NCBI RefSeq assembly: GCF_014205835.1
Contig: NZ_JACHCQ010000022.1
Coordinates: forward strand, 50,009-114,008
Direction of reading: 5' to 3'
DNA length: 64,000 bases
DNA from: Pedobacter sp. AK013
Lineage (GTDB): Bacteria > Bacteroidota > Bacteroidia > Sphingobacteriales > Sphingobacteriaceae
Shown: positions 49,879 through 59,109 of the stretch, piece by piece
How the letters are laid out: each line of letters starts with the position of its first letter
How positions within the stretch are numbered: the stretch's first letter is position 1
The notes under the pieces: model-generated
Told to the model about the DNA's origin: nothing
Databases searched by the model: none
What the model saw: only the letters and a program-made list of their open reading frames with translations
Position numbers and translations under genes: made by a program

Positions 49879-51828
49879 ATGAAAAAATTATTCCTGATTA
49901 TCTCCTGCTGTTTTTTTGCAGCCAATACCTTCGCTCAATCTATTGTTACAGAAACTGAAATCGGTGATTCCGAAAGCGCGATTGTACAAACACCCATCGC
50001 CATTATACCCGAGCCTGTATCCTTAATGAAAAAGGCAGGTACTTTCACACTACCTGAAAATGTAACGATCCAAGCTGTTAAAAGTGGGGAATTAAAACAA
50101 TCAATCGCATATCTTTCTGAACGGATTACTACTGCTACAGGGAAATTTGTAAGTACAGTGAGTAATTCAAGCCACCCAGCTATTAAACTAATTTTAAACA
50201 CGCAAGAAGATGCACAGCTTGGTAAGGAAGGTTATAAATTAAATGTTAATCCTACTCAGGTTGTCATCACTGCAAATCAACCGGCAGGTATTTTTTATGG
50301 CGTTCAATCGCTACTTCAGCTTTTCCCGGCCGAAATAGAAAGTAAAGAGCAGGTAAGCGGCATTAAATGGAAAGTGCCCTGCGTTGATGTAGTAGACTAT
50401 CCAAAATTGGGCTGGAGAGGTTTAATGTTCGATGTTGCCCGTCATTTTTTCACTAAACAGGAAGTAAAACAGTTTATTGACGACATGGTACGCTATAAAT
50501 TTAACCTCCTGCATTTACACCTTGCCGATGATGAAGGCTGGAGAATTGAAATTAAAGGTTTGCCTAAGTTAACTGAAATAGGTGCCTGGAGCGTTAAAAA
50601 AACCGGAACTTTTGGTGATTTCATCCCACCTACCGCTGATGAGCCCCGTACTTACGGCGGCTTTTATACTCAGGAGGATATTAAAGAACTTGTTCAGTAT
50701 GCGCAAGAACGTTTTGTAAACATATTGCCTGAAATTGATGTTCCGGGACATAGTTTAGCCATTATCTCCTCCTACCCAGAATTATCATGCACGCCAGATG
50801 CCGTTAATTATAAAGTTCGCTCAGGTGAAAAAATTATGGATTGGAGCCGTGGTGCGCCACCAACTGCTTTAGTTGATAATACGCTTTGCCCGGCAAACGA
50901 AAAAGTTTATGTGTTCTTAGATTCGGTACTTACCCAGGTTGCTAAACTTTTCCCTTTCGAATACATCCATATGGGTGGCGATGAAGCCCCTCATAATTTC
51001 TGGGAAAAGAACGATCAGGTTAAAGCTTTAATGATTCGCGAAGGTTTAAAAACTATTCCCCAGGTTCAGGCTTATTTTGAAAAACGTGTAGAACAGATCG
51101 TGATTTCGAAAGGAAAAAAGTTTATGGGCTGGGACGAAATTCTTGAAGGAGGTGTATCGCCAACAGCAGCTGTAATGAGCTGGAGAGGAATGAAATATGG
51201 CATCCAGGCAGCGAACGAAAAGCACAATGTGGTAATGAGCCCAACTGATTTTGCATATCTGGATTACATGCAGGCTGATGCCATTACCGAGCCTAAAGTG
51301 TATGCTTCGCTAAGATTAAACAAAGCTTATCAATTTAACCCTATTCCAGCTGGTGTAAACGCACAATATGTAATTGGTGCACAGGCTAACCTTTGGACAG
51401 AACAGGTTTTTACTTTCCGCCAGGCAGAATATATGGTTTGGCCACGTGCATTTGCCATTTCGGAATCGATCTGGAGTCCGATTGAAAAGAAAAACTGGAC
51501 AAATTTTGTTGATCGTACACAACAGCATTTCAAACGATTAGATTTCGCAGAAATTAAATATTCACCTGCCATTTACGATCCGATTTTTACAGTAAAACGC
51601 AGTGCTGATAGACAGTTAATGATCGAATTAACTACAGAAATAGACGGCCTGGATATCTACTATAGCTTTGATAATTCTACTCCCGATCGTTTTTATCCGA
51701 AATACACAGCCGCATTACAAGTACCAAAAGATGCCAGTATGTTACGTGTAATTACTTATCGGGGTAAACAACCTATTGGAAGATTGATCAGCATGCCTGT
51801 TGCTGATTTACAGAAAAGGGCAAGATAA
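49879..51828 (+). CDS. Beta-N-acetylhexosaminidase, glycoside hydrolase family 20
   Basis: A 649-residue exported enzyme that removes terminal GlcNAc/GalNAc from chitooligosaccharides or glycans. Signal peptide 1-19 (FAANTFAQ); GH20b domain about 30-165 (AGIFYGVQSLLQLFPAE); catalytic TIM barrel from about 175, with GLMFDVARHFF, HLHLADDEGWRIEI, PEIDVPGH and the Asp-Glu catalytic pair in MGGDEAPHNFW near residue 372; C-terminal CHB_HEX_C-like domain (DIYYSFDNSTPDRFYPKY). It is followed by an ACT-domain gene one nt after its stop. Confidence 0.95.
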   Translation: MKKLFLIISCCFFAANTFAQSIVTETEIGDSESAIVQTPIAIIPEPVSLMKKAGTFTLPENVTIQAVKSGELKQSIAYLSERITTATGKFVSTVSNSSHPAIKLILNTQEDAQLGKEGYKLNVNPTQVVITANQPAGIFYGVQSLLQLFPAEIESKEQVSGIKWKVPCVDVVDYPKLGWRGLMFDVARHFFTKQEVKQFIDDMVRYKFNLLHLHLADDEGWRIEIKGLPKLTEIGAWSVKKTGTFGDFIPPTADEPRTYGGFYTQEDIKELVQYAQERFVNILPEIDVPGHSLAIISSYPELSCTPDAVNYKVRSGEKIMDWSRGAPPTALVDNTLCPANEKVYVFLDSVLTQVAKLFPFEYIHMGGDEAPHNFWEKNDQVKALMIREGLKTIPQVQAYFEKRVEQIVISKGKKFMGWDEILEGGVSPTAAVMSWRGMKYGIQAANEKHNVVMSPTDFAYLDYMQADAITEPKVYASLRLNKAYQFNPIPAGVNAQYVIGAQANLWTEQVFTFRQAEYMVWPRAFAISESIWSPIEKKNWTNFVDRTQQHFKRLDFAEIKYSPAIYDPIFTVKRSADRQLMIELTTEIDGLDIYYSFDNSTPDRFYPKYTAALQVPKDASMLRVITYRGKQPIGRLISMPVADLQKRAR

Positions 51829-51829
51829 A

Positions 51830-52222
51830 ATGGCAGGGGAAAAAAGTTTAGCAAAACTGTTAAAAACAATGAAACCAGTGCATAACCCCGGCGAATTTGT
51901 ATTCTGTAGGGTTGAACATCCAAACACAATAGATATCAACCTGGCAATTGGTTTATTCAAAGAACAAGAAGCAACCACGGTTGTCTTAAAAAAAGAAATT
52001 GCAGATCATTTAGGTCTTGAATATACTTTTATTGCTTCTTGGATCACATTAACAGTACACTCTTCTTTAGAAGCCGTAGGTTTAACAGCAGCATTTTCAA
52101 CTGCACTATCCAAAAAAAGTATAAGCTGCAACGTAATCGCAGGCTATTATCACGACCATATATTTGTGAATGTGAAAGATAATGAGGCAGCGATGAGTAT
52201 TTTAGAACAACTCTCCAAATAA
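51830..52222 (+). CDS. ACT-domain protein
   Basis: The 130-residue product has tandem ACT-like folds: GEFVFCRVEHPNTIDINLAIGLFKEQEATT and a second, ASWITLTVHSSLEAVGLTAAFSTALSKKSI, then VIAGYYHDHIFVNVKDNEAAM. ACT domains bind small ligands, often amino acids. The protein has no catalytic partner domain. The ATG is one nt after the GH20 stop, and its own stop overlaps the CYTH ATG (TAATG), so the three genes look co-transcribed although functions seem unrelated. Confidence 0.78.
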   Translation: MAGEKSLAKLLKTMKPVHNPGEFVFCRVEHPNTIDINLAIGLFKEQEATTVVLKKEIADHLGLEYTFIASWITLTVHSSLEAVGLTAAFSTALSKKSISCNVIAGYYHDHIFVNVKDNEAAMSILEQLSK

Positions 52223-52692
52223 TGGGAAAAGAAATAGAACGCAAGTTTTTGATCGATCAGCAAAAATGGGATACCCTGAGCAAACCAGAAGGAAAACTTC
52301 TTAGACAAGGTTATTTGCTTAGCGATAAAGATAAAACCATACGCGTAAGGGCAACCGATACCAAAGGCTTTTTAACCATAAAAGGTCAAACCATTGGTGC
52401 CACCAGGATGGAATACGAATATGAAATACCTGTTGGTGAAGCCACAGAATTATTAGATAACTTTTCCTTATCTGAACTTTCGAAAATCCGTTATGAAATT
52501 ACATATAACGGTAAGGTTTGGGAGATAGATGTATTTTTAGGCGATAATAAAGGACTAATTGTTGCCGAAATTGAACTTGAAAGTGAAAACGAAATATTCG
52601 ACCTTCCAGATTGGGTAAGCAGAGAGGTTACTGAAGAAGAAAAATATTATAATTCCAATTTAACAGTTAAGCCCTTTAAAGATTGGATCTAA
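52222..52692 (+). CDS. CYTH-domain triphosphate tunnel metalloenzyme
   Basis: A 156-residue CYTH protein with the ExExK metal motif in KEIERKFLI near residues 3-9, and further conserved charged strands (TIRVRATDTKGFLTIKG, RMEYEYEIP, YEITYNGKVWEIDVF, IVAEIELESENE). Bacterial homologues of this size hydrolyse tripolyphosphate or nucleoside triphosphates; adenylate cyclase class IV belongs to the same fold. The substrate is not decided. The start overlaps the previous gene's stop. Confidence 0.88.
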   Translation: MGKEIERKFLIDQQKWDTLSKPEGKLLRQGYLLSDKDKTIRVRATDTKGFLTIKGQTIGATRMEYEYEIPVGEATELLDNFSLSELSKIRYEITYNGKVWEIDVFLGDNKGLIVAEIELESENEIFDLPDWVSREVTEEEKYYNSNLTVKPFKDWI

Positions 52693-52978
52693 TTTTTGGT
52701 CATCTTAAGTTTTTAACGCCTGAGCAGGTTGTTAGCATGATTGATCACTTCATTCCCCTTTTTGGTCACAAATCCACTGTTATAAATACAGATTATCAAA
52801 TCTCGATTAAGCCAGGGCGCTGTTTAAAATTTATTCATAAATAAATAAAAGATTTTAGTTTCTAGTTAAACGTATTTCATATATTAGCTTTAACGAAGTC
52901 ATCCCACCGAGTAAAAAGGAAATTATTTTAATTTCTAAACATTGTATTATCAAATAATATCAATATAAAATCAAAAGG

Positions 52979-53443
52979 ATGAAAACAACTAAATTATTAA
53001 TGAGCATGGTTATTGCAACTACACTATTTTTTGTAGGCTGTAAACCAAAAGATGCGGCAATCCAGGCTGCAATCCAAGCCAAAGAAGCTGCTGGTATTAC
53101 CGTAGCTGTTACTAAGGGCGAAGTAACTTTAACTGGTGAAGTTGATGATGAAGCCACAAAAGCCAAAGCAGCAGAAATTGCAAAGGCAGAAAAAGGGGTA
53201 AAATCTGTAATCAACAATTTAACAGTTAAACCAACAGATGTACCTGTCGTAATTGCAGAAGACCCAACCTTAATTAAAAATGTTGCTGATGCTACCAAAG
53301 ATTTCCCAACGGTGAAAGCCGAAGTTAAAGATGGTGTAGTTCTCTTAACCGGCGAAATTAAAAAAGCCTCACTAATAACTTTAATGCAACATTTGAGTGC
53401 ATTAAAACCTAAAAAAATCGACAATAAATTAACCGTTAAATAA
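52979..53443 (+). CDS. BON-domain lipoprotein
   Basis: The 154-residue protein is a predicted lipoprotein (MKTTKLLMSMVIATTLFFVGC, lipobox FVGC). Two BON domains follow: AGITVAVTKGEVTLTGEVDD with AEKGVKSVINNLTV, and DFPTVKAEVKDGVVLLTGEI with KPKKIDNKLTV. BON domains bind membranes or phospholipids and are linked to envelope stress tolerance (OsmY type). It is preceded by a 286-nt AT-rich gap and followed 6 nt later by the SH3-domain gene, with which it forms a likely pair. Confidence 0.85.
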   Translation: MKTTKLLMSMVIATTLFFVGCKPKDAAIQAAIQAKEAAGITVAVTKGEVTLTGEVDDEATKAKAAEIAKAEKGVKSVINNLTVKPTDVPVVIAEDPTLIKNVADATKDFPTVKAEVKDGVVLLTGEIKKASLITLMQHLSALKPKKIDNKLTVK

Positions 53444-53449
53444 CTGACC

Positions 53450-53872
53450 ATGGCATTAGCAGATAAATATAAAGCACTAACTGACGCAGCAACTGCGGCA
53501 GGCATAGCAGATTTAGCGGTAAGGGAGCAAGACGGGGTTTTATACATCGATGGAACGGCCGCCGATGGCGCAACTAAAGATCATCTTTGGGAAGTTTATA
53601 ATCAGATTGACCCTAACTTTACATCAGGCGACCTGGTTCTGAACGTAAACGTGGCTATTGATGCTGCAGTTACACACGCAAAAGTTATCACTGAGAGCAG
53701 TAACTTAAATATCCGTAAAGGTCCGGGAACGGATCAACCTATTGTAGGTAAAGCTGCACACGGCGAGGTGATTACCCTCGTAAACAGAAGCAACGATTTA
53801 TGGTGGCTGGTACGGACTAACGATGGCGAAGAAGGCTATTGTTATGCACAATATCTAGAAGCTCAGTCTTAA
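53450..53872 (+). CDS. BON-like/SH3b-domain protein
   Basis: A 140-residue protein. The N-terminal part (ADLAVREQDGVLYIDGTAAD, DLVLNVNV) resembles a BON domain, as in the LysM-BON proteins of the YgaU type, but a bacterial SH3 domain (SNLNIRKGPGTDQPIVGKAAHGEVITL, then DLWWLVRTNDGEEGYCYAQYL) replaces the LysM domain. No signal peptide is seen. SH3b domains commonly bind peptidoglycan peptides. Its neighbour is a BON lipoprotein, which suggests a common envelope-related role. Confidence 0.75.
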   Translation: MALADKYKALTDAATAAGIADLAVREQDGVLYIDGTAADGATKDHLWEVYNQIDPNFTSGDLVLNVNVAIDAAVTHAKVITESSNLNIRKGPGTDQPIVGKAAHGEVITLVNRSNDLWWLVRTNDGEEGYCYAQYLEAQS

Positions 53873-53880
53873 AAATACCA

Positions 53881-53917
53881 ACAGACCTCGCAGGTTTCTG
53901 AAACCCGTGAGGTCTGT
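53881..53917. terminator. Bidirectional hairpin between convergent genes
   Basis: ACAGACCTCGCAGGTTT/AAACCCGTGAGGTCTGT with a CTG loop, one mismatch in the stem; lies between convergent SH3 and response-regulator genes and may terminate both. Confidence 0.75.
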
Positions 53918-53924
53918 TTCAAAA

Positions 53925-54560
53925 TTAAATCAACTGGTGCTCATGTGCAAAATTCAGTAAACCAACAATTGATTTAACACCAGTTTTACGCCATATATTT
54001 TTACGATGGGTTTCTACTGTATGCTCTGAAATAAATAGCATTCTGCCTATATCTGCAGAAGTGTATTCTTTGGCAATCAACCTAATAATTTCTACTTCTC
54101 TAGACGATAAAATATTCACTTCTTCTGTATGGTTTTCACGCTGGTAACCATTAATAAATTTAGCCGTAATGGAATTTTGTATATAGGTTTCGCCAAGCAT
54201 AACTTTATTAACTGCTTTATACAGCTCGTGAAACTTTACATTTTTTAAAAGATAACCAGTTGCGCCAGATTTGATCATTTTCGAAATATTGATAAAATCA
54301 TCCTGCATAGAAAGTACAATAACCTTAATTTTGGGAAATTCTCTTTTAATCAATTTAGTTAAATCAGCTCCAACCTTCTCGCAAACACTAACATCTGCAA
54401 CTACAATATCTGGTGTCTTAGTCCTGATCAATTGTTCGGCAAGCGCAGCAGAGTTGGCCTTACCAACAACAGCAATACTTTCTAAATCACTTAGAATAGA
54501 TTCAACACTATCCATTAATGAATCATGATCGTGAATTAAAAAGACCTTGATCTTTTCCAT
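53925..54560 (-). CDS. NarL/LuxR-type response regulator
   Basis: The 211-residue protein has a receiver domain (about 1-120; acidic residues in LIHDHDSLM, phospho-acceptor Asp in VVADVSVCEKVG near residue 56, Lys in GYLLKNVKFH near 106) and a C-terminal LuxR helix-turn-helix (LSSREVEIIRLIAKEYTSADIGRML, SEHTVETHRKNIWRKTGVKS). It binds DNA after phosphorylation by a histidine kinase, but no kinase gene is nearby, so it is an orphan here. Gene targets are unknown. Confidence 0.9.
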   Translation of the reverse strand: MEKIKVFLIHDHDSLMDSVESILSDLESIAVVGKANSAALAEQLIRTKTPDIVVADVSVCEKVGADLTKLIKREFPKIKVIVLSMQDDFINISKMIKSGATGYLLKNVKFHELYKAVNKVMLGETYIQNSITAKFINGYQRENHTEEVNILSSREVEIIRLIAKEYTSADIGRMLFISEHTVETHRKNIWRKTGVKSIVGLLNFAHEHQLI

Positions 54561-55009
54561 AAAGTTTAGTTTTAAACGTTAATCATTTTCACCTGAAGTT
54601 TGGAAAAACAGTTTGAATAGATTTTTAAACAAAAGTTTAATATAGCTATTCAAAACTTATCCAATATTCTATCAAAAGCTTTAAATTTTATGTTTTTAAC
54701 TAAGGTAGTAGCAATTTGTTCTTGCATCTTCAATAAATTAGTCCTCCGCTTTTGTATAACGGTTGAGTGAAGCCATTCTGAAATAATATGTTTTTTATGT
54801 AGGGATCGATATGAAGCTATTAAATGGGCACTATATCCATCCTTTATAAACAGCCTAAAAAATATGCCGGGCAACATCTTTTTCAGGCTCAGAAGCATAA
54901 TATTACTGCTTGAGCACATAGTAATAATAAGGATGATTTGTTGTTTTGTTAATCTAATTTAAACAAAAATTTTATTTTGTTATTATATTATCAATTTCTT
55001 AATACAAAA
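54561..55009. other. Gene-poor region with one doubtful small frame
   Basis: Upstream region of the response-regulator gene. A leftward open frame at 54650-54919 (89 residues, or shorter from internal ATGs) has a basic, slightly hydrophobic N-terminus (MLPGIFFRLFIKDGY) but no recognisable family, no promoter box in place and no Shine-Dalgarno. It could be a small gene or chance. Confidence 0.3.
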
Positions 55010-55052
55010 AAAGCGCAAAACCAGTATTGAAATTTACTGCTCTTTGCGCTTT
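55010..55052 (-). terminator. Terminator of upstream-facing FKBP gene
   Basis: AAAGCGCAAA/TTTGCGCTTT stem with a 22-nt interior, followed on the minus strand by a T run, 20 nt past the FKBP stop. Confidence 0.7.
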
Positions 55053-55071
55053 ATATATTATGGTAAATATT

Positions 55072-56040
55072 TTACTTGCTTAGGGGTACCGCCACATTTG
55101 GTTTAATAATACCTTTAAGTTCTACATCAAAAACCAGGGGTGTAAATGGATTAATGGGTCCGCCCCCATTTTCACCAAAACCTAATCTTGATGGCAAAAT
55201 CATTTTGATCTTACCACCAACACCAATAAGTTGGATTCCCTGAATAACGCCTTGTGGCAATTGGCCTAATGGTAAGCTACGCGGTACATATTGTACGTTT
55301 TCAGAGAAAATACCAGCCTCTTTTGCTATTTTAGCATTTGAAGTATCAAAAACATTTAATGCTCCATTCGATTTTTTATTGGTAAACTGGCCTGTGTAGT
55401 CCATTAATACCGTATCAGTTAAAGTTGCCCTTTCTGAGTTGCCAGGGGCAGAAATAACATACTGTAGTCCAGATGGCGCAGTAGTTACCTTTAAATTATT
55501 CTCGGCAACGTATTTTGCAATTTTAGCAGGCTCTACCACTTTATTTTTTTCATTTAGCGCCTTGTATTCCGTTTCAAAGAAAAGGCGTTTCTTCGCTTCG
55601 AAAATAGAATCGGGATCTTTCCCTTTGTGCAATACTTTCTCAATTTTAATGGTAAAAGAGGCAATATTTGATTTCAGTCCTTTTGGTTTTGGCTGCCCCG
55701 AATATTTCTCCATCGAATCCAGGTTCAATTTAAAAACGGCGCTATCGCCTTCTCCAAGCAGTTTTAGTCCTGAAGCTAAATCGCCTTTAAACATCGATTT
55801 GCTGATGGCAAAGAAAGCCGGACGTTCATTGTCGTAAGTATTTACCATTACCGAATCGGGATTGGTATTGGTTTCTACCGTTTGAACACCGTTTAACTTT
55901 ACGTAATCGCCATCCTGAATTTTCGGCTTACCATCACTTTTATAGATCTTGTAAGTCATATCTCCTTCACCCTTTTCGAATTTGTTACAGGCAGACAGGC
56001 CCAAAGCCGCTACCAAGAGAATAATAATTCCGTTCTTCAT
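55072..56040 (-). CDS. FKBP-type peptidyl-prolyl isomerase lipoprotein
   Basis: A 322-residue lipoprotein (MKNGIIILLVAALGLSAC, lipobox LSAC). The C-terminal FKBP domain (about 215-315: VLMDYTGQFTNKKSN, GVIQGIQLIGVGGKIKMILP, LGFGENGGGPINPFTPLVFDVELKGI) contains the usual pocket positions. The N-terminal part (about 30-140) also has an FKBP-like pattern (GDYVKLNGVQTV, LKLLGEGDSAVFKLNLDSM, IASFTIKIEKV) but is divergent. A paralogue is encoded next to it. Function: folding of periplasmic or outer-membrane proteins, inferred. Confidence 0.85.
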   Translation of the reverse strand: MKNGIIILLVAALGLSACNKFEKGEGDMTYKIYKSDGKPKIQDGDYVKLNGVQTVETNTNPDSVMVNTYDNERPAFFAISKSMFKGDLASGLKLLGEGDSAVFKLNLDSMEKYSGQPKPKGLKSNIASFTIKIEKVLHKGKDPDSIFEAKKRLFFETEYKALNEKNKVVEPAKIAKYVAENNLKVTTAPSGLQYVISAPGNSERATLTDTVLMDYTGQFTNKKSNGALNVFDTSNAKIAKEAGIFSENVQYVPRSLPLGQLPQGVIQGIQLIGVGGKIKMILPSRLGFGENGGGPINPFTPLVFDVELKGIIKPNVAVPLSK

Positions 56041-56192
56041 TTAAATTTTATTTGTATAAAAACAGCCCGCATATCTTTTTTTCAAAATACCCGCTATTTA
56101 TTTAGATCACTACAAAGATAGGTTATAATAAGTTTTTATAAATCTTTGAAATGTTTTATTTATCGGTTCAACGTAGAAAAAAGTGGATAAAA

Positions 56193-56224
56193 AAAATCCT
56201 GCTTAAATAAATAAGCAGGATTTT
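56193..56224 (-). terminator. Terminator of second FKBP gene
   Basis: AAAATCCTGCTTA/TAAGCAGGATTTT perfect stem with a short A/T loop and a T run on the minus strand. Confidence 0.9.
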
Positions 56225-56241
56225 AAAATATCTTAAAGAAA

Positions 56242-57237
56242 TTATTTTTTAACTACCGGAGCAGGCACTTGAACTGGAGCCGCTGCAGCTGGTTTTCCTT
56301 TGATAATATCTTTGATTTCTAAATCGAAAGCAATTGGGCTGAAAGGCATAATACCTACCTGAGGTGCACCTTGCTCGCCATAACCTAAGTTAGAAGGAAT
56401 AATCACTTTAATTTTACCACCTTTACCAATTAACTGTAAAGCTTCAGTAAATCCTGGGATTGTACCGCCAACTGGCATTTTTTGAGGACCGTAAGGTTTA
56501 CCTGGTTTAAATTCCTTTTCTGCTTTAGCCAGTTTCTCATCACTTGTATCGAAGATTTTGTATTTACCATCTTTACCTTTTTTAGTTACTCTACCAGTAT
56601 ATTCAATTAGTACAGTATCGCCTAAAGCCGGTTTTTCTGCACTGCCTGCATTTTCGATAATGTAGTGTAAACCACTTGCTGTAGTTTTGGTTGCCAGTTT
56701 AGTATCTTCTAAATAAGCTTTTAGCTTAGCAGGTTCAGCAGCTTTCTTTTTTTCTGAACTAGCTTTATAATCAGCCTGGAAAAATTCCTGTGCTCTTTTG
56801 TTAAAAGTAGAGTCAGCTTCGCCAGCTTTTTTCTTGAATACTTTCTCGATTTTCACCGTAAAAGTCATGTACTTATCATTCTTGAACTGCTCTGGTTTAG
56901 GTTGTTTACTATGAAATGCCATAGTATCTAAGTTTACTTTAAATGTAGCGCTATCGCCTTCTCCAAACAATGTTAAAACATCGTTCATATCACCAGCATA
57001 CATTTTTTTCTGTGCAGGAAATAATGCAGGTGTTTCGCTATCGAAAGTGCTTGATAAAACTGAATCCTTATCGTTTTTCTGGATAAAATTCATTTTAACG
57101 ATATCACCTTCTTTGATTTTCTCGTTACCTGCCGAGTGGTGAATGGTATACAATAAGCCACCAGCTCCCTTTTTCTCTTGTTTACATGCTGCTAAGCCTA
57201 AAGTAGCTGCTGCTAGAATAATAATTCCCTTTTTCAT
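56242..57237 (-). CDS. FKBP-type peptidyl-prolyl isomerase lipoprotein, paralogue
   Basis: A 331-residue lipoprotein (MKKGIIILAAATLGLAAC, lipobox LAAC) that aligns along its whole length with the neighbouring 322-residue protein. The C-terminal FKBP domain (VLIEYTGRVTKKGKDGKY, GFTEALQLIGKGGKIKVIIP, LGYGEQGAPQVGIMPFSPIAFDLEIKDI) is intact and the N-terminal FKBP-like part is divergent (GDIVKMNFIQKNDKDS, LTLFGEGDSATFKVNLDTM). The pair arose by tandem duplication. It ends in a Pro/Ala/Val tail. A terminator separates it from the downstream copy. Confidence 0.85.
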   Translation of the reverse strand: MKKGIIILAAATLGLAACKQEKKGAGGLLYTIHHSAGNEKIKEGDIVKMNFIQKNDKDSVLSSTFDSETPALFPAQKKMYAGDMNDVLTLFGEGDSATFKVNLDTMAFHSKQPKPEQFKNDKYMTFTVKIEKVFKKKAGEADSTFNKRAQEFFQADYKASSEKKKAAEPAKLKAYLEDTKLATKTTASGLHYIIENAGSAEKPALGDTVLIEYTGRVTKKGKDGKYKIFDTSDEKLAKAEKEFKPGKPYGPQKMPVGGTIPGFTEALQLIGKGGKIKVIIPSNLGYGEQGAPQVGIMPFSPIAFDLEIKDIIKGKPAAAAPVQVPAPVVKK

Positions 57238-57281
57238 TTATTAATTTGACTTTTTTAAGTTTTAGTGTTTATTTCTTGCCC

Positions 57282-58292
57282 TTAGGCGATCAATTGTTCT
57301 TTATATTCTGCTAATATCGATTTAAATTCGTTAACTACATCATTTAATGGTTTTTCTGCTGCACCACCTGCCGCATTTCTATGACCACCGCCATTAAAAT
57401 ACTTTTTGCAGATTTCATTGGCAGGGAAATCGCCTGTAGACCTAACAGATAATTTAACTTTATCTGGTCGTTCAATAATTAACGCGGCCAAACGGATACC
57501 GTTGATGGAAAGCGCATAATTTACCACGCCTTCTGTGTCGCCGGTAATGCTATGGTACTGTGCCAATTCTTCTTTGGTAACCGAAATAATCGCGGTATTG
57601 TAATCTCTTAAAACCTCTAGTTTATTAGATAGGCAATAGCCTAAAAAGCGCAATCGGTTTTCACTTGAGTTATCGTATACCAACTCGTGAATTTTCGATT
57701 GGTCGGCCCCCAAATCAATCAGGTTTGCGGCAATACGATATACTTCTGAAGTTGCCGATGGGAAGCGGAAAGATCCCGAATCGGTCATAATACCCGTGTA
57801 CAGGCAAGAAGCTACATCTTTATTGATCAACCCGCCATCCTGTAATTGATTTACAATAAAATCGTAAACCAACTGCGCAGCAGCACAAGCATTGATATCC
57901 CAGTGACGGTAGTCATCAAAATCTTCAGGTTCCAGGTGATGATCGATCATGATTTTTTTTGCTCCTGAAGCCCTCACCAATTCGCCTAATTCATTAATAC
58001 GGCTTAAGGTGTTAAAATCAAGACAAAAAATGAGTGAAGCTTCTTCCACTAACCTGGCTGCCGCTTCTTGTTGTTCAGTAAAAATAATTACGTCGCCATT
58101 ATTTGGCATCCAATGCAAAAAGGTTGGGTAATCTGTTGGCGTGATTACCTTAACATGGTGGCCCTTTTGAATTAAATACCCATATAGCCCCAGAGATGAA
58201 CCCATTGCATCGCCATCGGGTTTATGATGCGTAGTGATCACAATACGTTGTGGCGTAGCCAATAATGTTTTTAATTCAGTTAGTGTAAGCAT
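57282..58292 (-). CDS. nrnA: DHH/DHHA1 phosphoesterase, NrnA-like
   Basis: The 336-residue protein degrades oligoribonucleotides (nanoRNA) and dephosphorylates pAp in the NrnA family. The DHH domain has ITTHHKPDGDAMGSSL near residue 20-35, FCLDFN, and the DHH triplet in MIDHHLEPEDFDD; the DHHA1 domain ends with the GGGHRNAAGG motif near residue 300. The start is set at the ATG at 58292 because the upstream six codons are lysine-rich and atypical. It lies 44 nt upstream of the second FKBP gene and is transcribed in the same direction. Confidence 0.9.
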   Translation of the reverse strand: MLTLTELKTLLATPQRIVITTHHKPDGDAMGSSLGLYGYLIQKGHHVKVITPTDYPTFLHWMPNNGDVIIFTEQQEAAARLVEEASLIFCLDFNTLSRINELGELVRASGAKKIMIDHHLEPEDFDDYRHWDINACAAAQLVYDFIVNQLQDGGLINKDVASCLYTGIMTDSGSFRFPSATSEVYRIAANLIDLGADQSKIHELVYDNSSENRLRFLGYCLSNKLEVLRDYNTAIISVTKEELAQYHSITGDTEGVVNYALSINGIRLAALIIERPDKVKLSVRSTGDFPANEICKKYFNGGGHRNAAGGAAEKPLNDVVNEFKSILAEYKEQLIA

Positions 58293-58500
58293 ATATTTTT
58301 TGCGCTGCAAAGCTAAGTAAATTTAGATTAGGATTAAAGAATTTTAGGATGAGTAGGATCATAGTTTTAAAAGAGATGGAGATTAACAGGATTGTAAAGT
58401 CACAAAAAGCGTAATTAGCCATTTAAAGCCTATAATCTATTACTAACATCGATTTGCAAACCGAAAAACAATGTTTATTGATTATTCATCAATTAAAACG

Positions 58501-58508
58501 TAATTTTG
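58501..58508 (+). promoter_or_regulatory. ndk promoter
   Basis: TAATTTTG with TTG at 58478-58480, spacer 20 nt; the ATG follows 24 nt after the box. Confidence 0.75.
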
Positions 58509-58532
58509 CAAAAAAATTGATATCAAAACACA

Positions 58533-58952
58533 ATGAGCACTAACAGAACTTTTACCATGATTAAGCCTGATGCAGTAGCAAACGGCCATATCGGATCAAT
58601 CATTAACGACATTACTAATGCTGGCTTCAAAATCATCGCATTAAAATATACTAAACTTACAGAAGAAACTGCTGGTCAGTTTTATGCTGTTCATGCTGAG
58701 CGTCCTTTTTACAAAGATTTGGTAAGCTTTATGTCTTCAGGGCCTATTGTTGCTGCTATTTTAGAAAAAGACAATGCCATTGAAGATTTCAGAAAACTGA
58801 TCGGAGCGACTAACCCTGCTGAAGCTGCAGAAGGTACAATCCGTCAGAAATATGCAAAATCAATCGATGCAAACGCAGTTCACGGTTCAGATTCTGACGA
58901 AAATGCAGAAATTGAAGGTAACTTCTTCTTCAAGGCAGACGAACGTTTCTAG
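58533..58952 (+). CDS. ndk: Nucleoside-diphosphate kinase
   Basis: Ndk transfers the gamma-phosphate from ATP to nucleoside diphosphates through a phosphohistidine. The 139-residue protein has the N-terminal RTFTMIKPDAVANGHIG, the conserved Arg in RPFYKDLVSFM and the catalytic His117 in NAVHGSDSDENA. Length and motifs are standard. It has its own promoter and terminator. Confidence 0.97.
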   Translation: MSTNRTFTMIKPDAVANGHIGSIINDITNAGFKIIALKYTKLTEETAGQFYAVHAERPFYKDLVSFMSSGPIVAAILEKDNAIEDFRKLIGATNPAEAAEGTIRQKYAKSIDANAVHGSDSDENAEIEGNFFFKADERF

Positions 58953-58976
58953 TTCCCGACACAAAAAACTTACAAT

Positions 58977-59000
58977 AAAACCCCGAATATCCGGGGTTTT
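58977..59000 (+). terminator. ndk terminator
   Basis: AAAACCCCG/CGGGGTTTT stem with an AATATC loop and T-rich tail. Confidence 0.92.
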
Positions 59001-59109
59001 ATTGTTTTATCTATTTTGTATCTTTCGGCCTTAAAAAAAATAATCAATGAAACTACCCTCATTTATAAATGATGGTAGCTTCATCACAAATGAAAACAAA
59101 CTAATACAA

